From positions 1 through 22,106 of the IMG/VR virus record IMGVR_UViG_3300017786_000170: a stretch of 22,106 nt of DNA; one strand, given 5' to 3'. The stretch comes from a virus. The position numbers and the translations under genes were made by a program. Position 1 is the first letter of the stretch. The number at the start of each line of letters is the position of its first letter. This document shows, one piece after another, positions 18,901 to 22,106 of the stretch. The notes under the pieces are model-generated. The model made no database searches. It was given only the letters and a program-made list of their open reading frames with translations, and was not told the DNA's origin.

Positions 18901-21285
18901 GGACCATATGCTCCAAGTTTAGTAGAGAATGTTAGCACAACATTAGATGTAGCTAGTTATACTCTAACCGTGGCATCCACTACAGGAATTGTAGAAGGAA
19001 TGCTTGTTTCAACTGTTAGCGGTGCTGGTGTATTAGCATCTGATACAAGAGTTGTTTCTATTGATAGTGCTACTCAAGTAACTGTTTCTCTTCTTCCAAC
19101 TACAGCAGGTGCTGTGGTTGTTAATTTCTCTGGTGTTGAATATACTGATGGTGTAGAGAAAGGTAATGACTATCTCGATCTAACTGTTACTTCTGTAACT
19201 CCAAACCTTTACTATTTCTGTAATTCTGGTATTGGTCATGAAAATGAAGGTGGTGAAGATAATCAAGAAGCATTAATCACCATTGATCCAAATAATCCTA
19301 AAGTATTTGGTAGTGGATTAATTCTAAGAGCTACGGATATTTCATCTGTGAATATCGTCACAATGGAAGTTCTTACTGGTGAGGTAACTGTTGCTGATAT
19401 TAAAGCTACTGAAGGTACTATTGATACTCTCAGTGCTCCTGATGTTTCTTCTACAACTGTTGCAGCAACCACTAGCGTTACAACTCCATTAATTACCTCA
19501 GATGCTGCTCTTACTTTAACAGGAACTTCTGTAGAGTCTACTGCAGACTTTACAGTTGGTGGATTGACTGTTACTCAGGCAGACGGTAACGTTCTTACTT
19601 CGGGTGAACTTAAGACTACAGATAAATTAAATATCAATGACAAAATAACTATTGAGAATAATGTTATTTCTACCGATGCTGGTAGTGACCTAGTTCTAAC
19701 TGCACCTACTGGTAAGGTCACCAAAGTTACTGGTTTTGGTTCTATCAACATTCCTGCTGGTACATCTGCACAACGTCCTGGTGCTAGTGCCGCAGAAAAT
19801 GGATCGATCAGATATAACACAGATAGTAATCAATATGAAGGTTATAGTGCTTCTTCCTCTTCTTGGTCTTCACTTGGTGGTATTAGAGATCTAGATGGTA
19901 ATACTTACATTACTGCAGAACTTTCAATTGGTTCTAATGATAACACACTTTGGTTCTACAATGATGGATCTAATACTGTTAAATTTACACCAAATGAATT
20001 AGAGTTTAGAACTAATAAGACTATCAAGTCTGCAAATACATCTGCTCCAGCATTTACAGATTGGATTGCTAATGCACCTGTACTAGTTGGTGCATATCTA
20101 AAGCACAAAAATAATTTATACGAAGTTACAGTAGCAGGTAACACTGCTACAAGTGGTAATGAACCTACACATACAAGTGGTGCTGTAACTAATGGTAGCT
20201 GCACATTAACTTTCTGGGGTCTTGCAGTTGGTCCTCTAACATTTGTTGACGTTGAAGAAATTAGATTAGATCCATTAGGTTCTTCTCCTTTAGTAATCAA
20301 TGGAGATTTAAGACTTAGAGATAACATTATCTCTACAGATCTTAATGATATTACTTTACAACCAAACTCTGGTAAGAAAATTGTATGTAATACAAATACC
20401 AGTTTAGCACTTCCATCTGGTTCTGATGCAGACAGAGGTTCAGTAATACAGGGTGGTGTTAGATTCAATACAACTGCTGGTCAGTTTGAAGGATATGACG
20501 GAACCAACTGGGGTTCTCTTGGTGGAGTAAAAGACGTTGATCAAAACACTTATATTATTCCCGAAACTGCACCTGGTGCAAACGAAAACATATTATACTT
20601 CTACAATGATGGAACAAATACGATGCGTCTTACCGCATCCGCACTTGAATTCTACAGCGTAGATACTATTATCTCAAGCACATCTAGCGAGTTTGAAATT
20701 ACAGCAAGCTTGATGACATTTGATAATGCTGAAACAACTCTTGATAATACTCAAACAGATAGAACATTCTTACATACCAGTAAGCAATATTTTGACTTAG
20801 GTCTTTCAGGTGGTTTATCAGTTGACCCAGTTCTTAGACTTGACAATCAAGGTGATGTTTATTTCAATACCTCATTTGGTACAGGTAACTTTACTGGAGT
20901 AAAAGTTTTTGATGGAGATCTCAAAGAGTTTGAACTTGCAGACACTAAGATCTTGACAGAAAAAGTAACTCTAACAAAAGGTTCTGCAAACTCCAGTGGA
21001 TCTGATATCTACGATGCTCAAGCAGCGGTAGGAGCTAAGACAGTTGTAGTTGCTGAGAACTTAAATAATAATGATAGAGAATTCTTTGAGTTTGGTATTA
21101 TAGATAATGGAACAGACATCTTCCATACAGAGTATGGTAATGTCAGAACAGGACAACAACTAATTGTCCCTACTTTTGAAAGAACATCTGGCAACTTTGC
21201 TAGAATCAATTTTACAGTTGGATCAGACCTCACCACTGGTCATCAAATCGAGATCACTATCGTATCTACTATTACTAAGAAATAA
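15898..21285 (+). CDS. Large modular tail-fibre-like / baseplate-associated structural protein with cupredoxin-like domains (1795 aa)
   Basis: The N-terminal block INVAKTDTFESQRQKINQLS resembles the short KIN-containing attachment segment seen at the start of T4-like baseplate pin and fibre proteins (inference). Then, in order: GSGY-type array (105-235); cupredoxin-like domain 1 (265-378) with H309, C361, H364 and M367; three GSGY-type units (397-512); TTG/SID modules at 526-595, 598-656 and 766-824; cupredoxin-like domain 2 (953-1128) interrupted by a fourth TTG/SID module (1013-1078); a Thr/Val-rich beta fibre region (1150-1240); a duplicated fibre unit (1244-1370 and 1465-1585) with RYNT/RFNT, EGY, SLGG and FYNDG; and a beta-rich C-terminal domain. 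A possible carbohydrate-binding-like segment (1385-1448) sits between the duplicated units. ATG 15898 overlaps the previous gene; GGA at 15885-15887 is a weak ribosome site. The architecture suggests a host-facing appendage; the receptor is unknown. Confidence 0.87.
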   Translation: MPAINVAKTDTFESQRQKINQLSTALFNVTSGGSDLSTGNLQLGDGLVGDPSLKFSTDTQLGIYKAGIKTLGFVNSGKKIIDYKLSELTAYQDFNIQQRKLAQSLVTLVSGGSGYDTGTYTEVPLIGGTGQNATADIEVLSFDGSITNAGTGYTPGDYLTIPLGGGNGTGATASFTITALEGTLTTAGSAYFPGTYTAVPLTGGNGSGAEATIEIDGSSTPSGTITNAGSGYTDAVYSQSSFFNEPVQTFVVTSVANPNAGQAGEPNFIYNIDGADKPQLTLDVGNTYRFDLSDASIAGANPGQAGSDHRLTFQLANGNGIDFRDKFEWFTAGVHGQAGCFTDVVMKPDCNTGTQIVRYDCANHPGMGPAGGNITLQDTSTYTYYGWQGFADVTVSGGIVSDVTWTNPGITYKNGDRLQLAFVNIGGTGSGFLYTVNNVVNTGTVTSVTITDSGAGYQNTDVLSVADSTVGNGGGSGFQFTVTNVPGDLTNFILNDRGSGYQVGDVLRLPAQIANQSVYLPGESAAFSATLSTGSAQITISDTSSLQAGLNANGAAGDVGQLDQATTIVSIDSGTQLTLSSNPIVAGAANVTFSTSNPNELTLADTTGLSIGYKVEKVSGTGVLTADTTIANVDSATTVTLSDAPTALGPTVVNFVPAFGDPADDFSYTIDTLGEVGSFTLVNVGNGYSADDEFTANAGDLTQPISYPVTVKDVQKITAIQTIAGTTITSSDTLEELAGDITNISFTGGDITPATTGPLACSCVQGQFTATLADTTGINIGDQVTEDASGNIGVNVTVASVDSATQVTLSAAFLQTASINLTFTSDEQGSFTGVASTSAGGGSGATFDVERSTNGLIIGVTLNAAGLGYSNSDTLTIAGNLIGGATPADDITITADTVNVATPVTIVDIALDGSGNISTILIEVDQATLFTSGNTFVKTGAAGTQYTVDTASVLEFRFLIDVGSGPQITPSWTIYVGNTYRFDLSDNSVSGHQFALSEFRDGPYAPSLVENVSTTLDVASYTLTVASTTGIVEGMLVSTVSGAGVLASDTRVVSIDSATQVTVSLLPTTAGAVVVNFSGVEYTDGVEKGNDYLDLTVTSVTPNLYYFCNSGIGHENEGGEDNQEALITIDPNNPKVFGSGLILRATDISSVNIVTMEVLTGEVTVADIKATEGTIDTLSAPDVSSTTVAATTSVTTPLITSDAALTLTGTSVESTADFTVGGLTVTQADGNVLTSGELKTTDKLNINDKITIENNVISTDAGSDLVLTAPTGKVTKVTGFGSINIPAGTSAQRPGASAAENGSIRYNTDSNQYEGYSASSSSWSSLGGIRDLDGNTYITAELSIGSNDNTLWFYNDGSNTVKFTPNELEFRTNKTIKSANTSAPAFTDWIANAPVLVGAYLKHKNNLYEVTVAGNTATSGNEPTHTSGAVTNGSCTLTFWGLAVGPLTFVDVEEIRLDPLGSSPLVINGDLRLRDNIISTDLNDITLQPNSGKKIVCNTNTSLALPSGSDADRGSVIQGGVRFNTTAGQFEGYDGTNWGSLGGVKDVDQNTYIIPETAPGANENILYFYNDGTNTMRLTASALEFYSVDTIISSTSSEFEITASLMTFDNAETTLDNTQTDRTFLHTSKQYFDLGLSGGLSVDPVLRLDNQGDVYFNTSFGTGNFTGVKVFDGDLKEFELADTKILTEKVTLTKGSANSSGSDIYDAQAAVGAKTVVVAENLNNNDREFFEFGIIDNGTDIFHTEYGNVRTGQQLIVPTFERTSGNFARINFTVGSDLTTGHQIEITIVSTITKK
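16210..16602 (+). repeat. Tandem GSGY-type array, four units of about 40 residues
   Basis: Successive units read SGGSGYDTGTYTEVPLIGG, NAGTGYTPGDYLTIPLGGG, TAGSAYFPGTYTAVPLTGG and NAGSGYTDAVY. They show a regular Gly-aromatic turn, a Tyr-ended strand and a Gly-rich loop. This is the clearest tandem array in the window. The unit resembles modules widely scattered in marine T4-like virion proteins. The fourth unit is partial and runs into the cupredoxin-like domain. Confidence 0.8.
16690..17031 (+). other. Cupredoxin-like domain 1 with complete type 1 copper ligand set
   Basis: Residues 265-378 of the 1795-residue protein. A strand and turn, LTLDVGNTYRFDLSD, precedes SDHRLTF (His309) and leads to RYDCANHPGMG (Cys361, His364, Met367). 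The order His...Cys-x2-His-x2-Met is that of type 1 copper proteins, and the loop spacing equals that of amicyanin. Domains with YRFD...GH and C-x2-H-x-GMG occur in other cyanophage virion proteins as I recall. Metal binding is inferred, not shown. Confidence 0.65.
17086..17433 (+). repeat. Second GSGY-type array (three units) after cupredoxin-like domain 1
   Basis: The units carry NPGITYKNGDRLQLAF, DSGAGYQNTDVLSV and DRGSGYQVGDVLRL (residues 397-512), each followed by a Gly-rich loop such as GGTGSGF or GGGSGF. Relative to the first array, the units share a more uniform G-D-x-L strand after the aromatic turn, so the two arrays look like separate subfamilies. Confidence 0.7.
17473..17865 (+). 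repeat. TTG/SID modules, copies 1 and 2 (adjacent)
   Basis: Copy 1 (17473-17682) contains TISDTSSL...IVSIDSGTQLTLS. Copy 2 (17689-17865) contains LADTTGLSIGYKVEKVSG...IANVDSATTVTLS. Each is a roughly 60-70 residue beta unit ending in VTFS or VNFV. Further copies are at 18193-18369 and 18934-19131, and a shorter one lies in the gp7-position protein near 1826-1978. Confidence 0.75.
18193..18369 (+). repeat. TTG/SID module, copy 3
   Basis: Residues 766-824 carry LADTTGINIGDQVTEDASG, VASVDSATQVTLS and a closing INLTFT strand. The copy is preceded by a CSC motif (Cys761, Cys763), unusual in this cysteine-poor protein. It aligns by eye with copies 2 and 4. Confidence 0.75.
18754..19281 (+). other. 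Cupredoxin-like domain 2, degenerate and interrupted
   Basis: Residues 953-1128. IYVGNTYRFDLSDNSVSGH (His992) parallels domain 1 almost exactly. The second half, VEYTDGV...LYYFCNSGIGHENEGG, has Cys1108 and His1114 but a C-x5-H spacing and no Met, so a normal type 1 site is unlikely. A full TTG/SID module (18934-19131) sits in the loop between the halves. Confidence 0.6.
18934..19131 (+). repeat. TTG/SID module, copy 4, nested inside cupredoxin-like domain 2
   Basis: Residues 1013-1078 carry VASTTGIVEGMLVSTVSG, VVSIDSATQVTVS and a closing VVVNFSG strand. The flanking sequence on both sides belongs to one cupredoxin-like fold, so this copy is an insertion in a loop rather than a link in a chain. 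Confidence 0.7.
19627..20007 (+). repeat. Fibre unit, copy 1 (about 127 aa)
   Basis: Residues 1244-1370 run LNINDKITIENNVISTD, then SAQRPGASAAENGSIRYNTD, EGY, SLGGIRDLDGNTYI, LWFYNDGSNT and a closing LEF. The second copy at 20290-20652 repeats these in the same order. The RP...RYNT...EGY...W-x-SLGG string is typical of phage fibre proteins. Confidence 0.8.
20050..20241 (+). other. Possible carbohydrate-binding-like insert between the fibre units
   Basis: Residues 1385-1448 show an LVGAYLKHKNNLYEVTVAG stretch followed by PTHTSGAVTNG and LTFWG. This resembles the small aromatic modules (V-x2-G...LY-x-VT...P-x-HTSG...W) found in phage fibres and some chitin-binding contexts. It could face a host glycan. 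The assignment is tentative. Confidence 0.45.
20290..20652 (+). repeat. Fibre unit, copy 2 (about 121 aa)
   Basis: Residues 1465-1585 run LVINGDLRLRDNIISTD, then SDADRG, GGVRFNTTAGQFEGYDG, SLGGVKDVDQNTYI, LYFYNDGTNT and LEF. It aligns along its whole length with 19627-20007, diverged at DNA level. The unit pair brackets the insert at 20050-20241. Confidence 0.8.
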
Positions 21286-21287
21286 AA

Positions 21288-21788
21288 ATGGCAACTACAA
21301 CCGAAAAATTTGATTCTAAAGGTGGATTTGCTATCGGCAAAACTGTTATTGTTGATGAAGAAAGAAATGCAAAAGATTTTAATACTCTAGAAGTAAAGAA
21401 CAGGCATTTCACAGATAGTTCACAAACTCGTTATATTTTACGAGGTCTTAACACCTCTACTCTTGACTTGGATGGATTAGGAACAAAAATTCCTATTGCA
21501 AATTCTACTTTAAATTTTGTCACAGGAAACATCATTGCAGTTAATGATTCAGGAACTGTATATGCTGTCAAATTTGAGACTGCGGTCTCATGTGATGGAT
21601 CAGGAAATGTAAATATTATGTCTAGTTTCCAAACAGTAATTAAAGATGATATTCCTACAGGTGAAACTTGGGGGATTGAACCTACTGGTGGAACAAACGT
21701 TTTTAGCTATAACACAGTAAGAGCTGGTACAACTGCAACTATTAAGTGGGTTTCATCCACAGAAGTTATCAGTATTGCATGGGCTTGA
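21288..21788 (+). CDS. Hypothetical beta-rich phage structural protein (166 aa)
   Basis: ATG 21288 starts two bases after the stop of the 1795-residue gene, inside an A-rich run with no strong Shine-Dalgarno, so translational coupling is likely. The N-terminus contains GGFAIGKTVIVDEERNA and LEVKNRHFTDSSQTRYILRG. The C-terminal two thirds look all-beta (FVTGNIIAVNDSGTVYAVKF, then RAGTTATIKWVSSTEVISIA). Proteins of this type accompany fibre genes in marine T4-like phages as I recall, without known function. A weak resemblance to the last 115 residues of the preceding protein (D-x-GT...V...G) suggests a related tip-like fold. It is probably a minor virion or fibre-tip component. There is no signal peptide or membrane segment. 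Confidence 0.75.
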   Translation: MATTTEKFDSKGGFAIGKTVIVDEERNAKDFNTLEVKNRHFTDSSQTRYILRGLNTSTLDLDGLGTKIPIANSTLNFVTGNIIAVNDSGTVYAVKFETAVSCDGSGNVNIMSSFQTVIKDDIPTGETWGIEPTGGTNVFSYNTVRAGTTATIKWVSSTEVISIAWA

Positions 21789-21789
21789 T

Positions 21790-21797
21790 GCTAAATA
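21790..21797 (+). promoter_or_regulatory. Probable late promoter element (GCTAAATA) upstream of the 21833 gene
   Basis: The octamer is identical to that at 7564-7571, with the T4-like late core TAAATA. It starts just after the stop codon of the 166-residue gene and 43 bases before the next ATG. The two matching gaps support each other; activity is inferred. Confidence 0.5.
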
Positions 21798-21832
21798 TAG
21801 AATAGGAAAAAAGTCAAAAGCACGGGAACACC

Positions 21833-22106
21833 ATGAGTTTTCATATTAATTCCGATAAAGAAAAGATTAGGGGCGTAAATCCTAAACTTATCGGTGATAA
21901 TGAAGCCACGATTAGAGTTGGCACAGGAGCAGACGAAAAAGAAGTCTTGCGAACTGAGTTAGACTCTACTACGCAATTACCCCGTGTCGGTATTAACCGA
22001 ACTGGGCAAAGAGTTAATAATATCGTTCTCGACACTGCAGGTAGTGGATTTACTGTAAACCCAACAGTAACTATCGGACCTCCTAATGCTGCTGGTGGTA
22101 TACAAG
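21833..22106 (+). CDS. Phage structural protein, 3'-truncated by the window end
   Basis: ATG 21833 is preceded by GGGA (21824-21827) with a 5-base spacer. The frame is open to the window end, giving 91 residues. The protein begins MSFHINSDKEKIRGVNPKLI and continues with DNEATIRVGTGADEKEVLRT. A GSGY-type unit follows (LDTAGSGFTVNPTVTIGPP), so it probably continues into the same kind of modular virion protein as its neighbours. The beginning is familiar from marine T4-like structural proteins, but I cannot name a T4 counterpart. The upstream late promoter-like element suggests late expression. Confidence 0.8.
   Translation, partial: MSFHINSDKEKIRGVNPKLIGDNEATIRVGTGADEKEVLRTELDSTTQLPRVGINRTGQRVNNIVLDTAGSGFTVNPTVTIGPPNAAGGIQ

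Noticed and set aside
19956-20468. 170-residue open frame on the minus strand
   Set aside because: It is antisense to the duplicated fibre unit and its insert, which are well supported on the plus strand. The minus-strand product is Leu/Pro/Ser-rich without domain features.
1-22106. tRNA genes, integrase, IS elements, auxiliary metabolic genes, defence systems
   Set aside because: None was seen on either strand; the window is filled with virion structural genes.

Overview
The window looks like part of the late structural (baseplate and tail-fibre) module of a marine T4-like contractile-tailed phage, most probably a cyanophage of the Prochlorococcus/Synechococcus type; a related marine host such as Pelagibacter is not excluded. 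The evidence is as follows. There is one clear T4 gp8 (baseplate wedge) homologue. A DUF4815-type virion protein follows directly downstream. T4-like late promoter octamers (NATAAATA) or their TAAATA core stand in three of the intergenic gaps. The base composition is AT-rich and strongly AGA-biased, and protein modules recur that are typical of marine T4-like phages. All genes are on the + strand, and essentially the whole window is coding.

Layout: (1) 2-5674, a large structural protein in the gp7 position, 5' end outside the window, at least 1890 residues. (2) 5675-5731, a gap with three NATAAATA matches. (3) 5732-7546, gp8. (4) 7547-7607, a gap with a TAAATA core and a good Shine-Dalgarno. 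(5) 7608-15695, a 2695-residue DUF4815-type virion protein. (6) 15705-15911, a 68-residue coiled-coil protein, overlapping by 14 nt with (7) 15898-21285, a 1795-residue modular fibre-like protein. (8) 21288-21788, a 166-residue beta-rich protein. (9) 21789-21832, a gap with a TAAATA core. (10) 21833 to the window end, the 5' part of another structural protein. No tRNA, CRISPR, mobile element, integrase or metabolic gene was seen, and no gene-free stretch exceeds about 60 bases.

How the genes work together (inference from T4): gp8 and the gp7-position protein would form the baseplate wedge. The DUF4815 protein and the fibre-like protein probably decorate the wedge periphery and reach toward the host surface. 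The smaller proteins are likely accessory or distal components. All would be expressed late.

The most striking content is modular. At least four short domain types (GSGY-type, TTG/SID-type, F-x2-GE type, and a fibre duplication) are scattered within and between the genes. The 1795-residue protein also carries two cupredoxin-like domains. One has a full His...Cys-x2-His-x2-Met ligand set like a type 1 copper site. The other is degenerate and interrupted by a different module. No defence or otherwise unknown enzymatic system was found.
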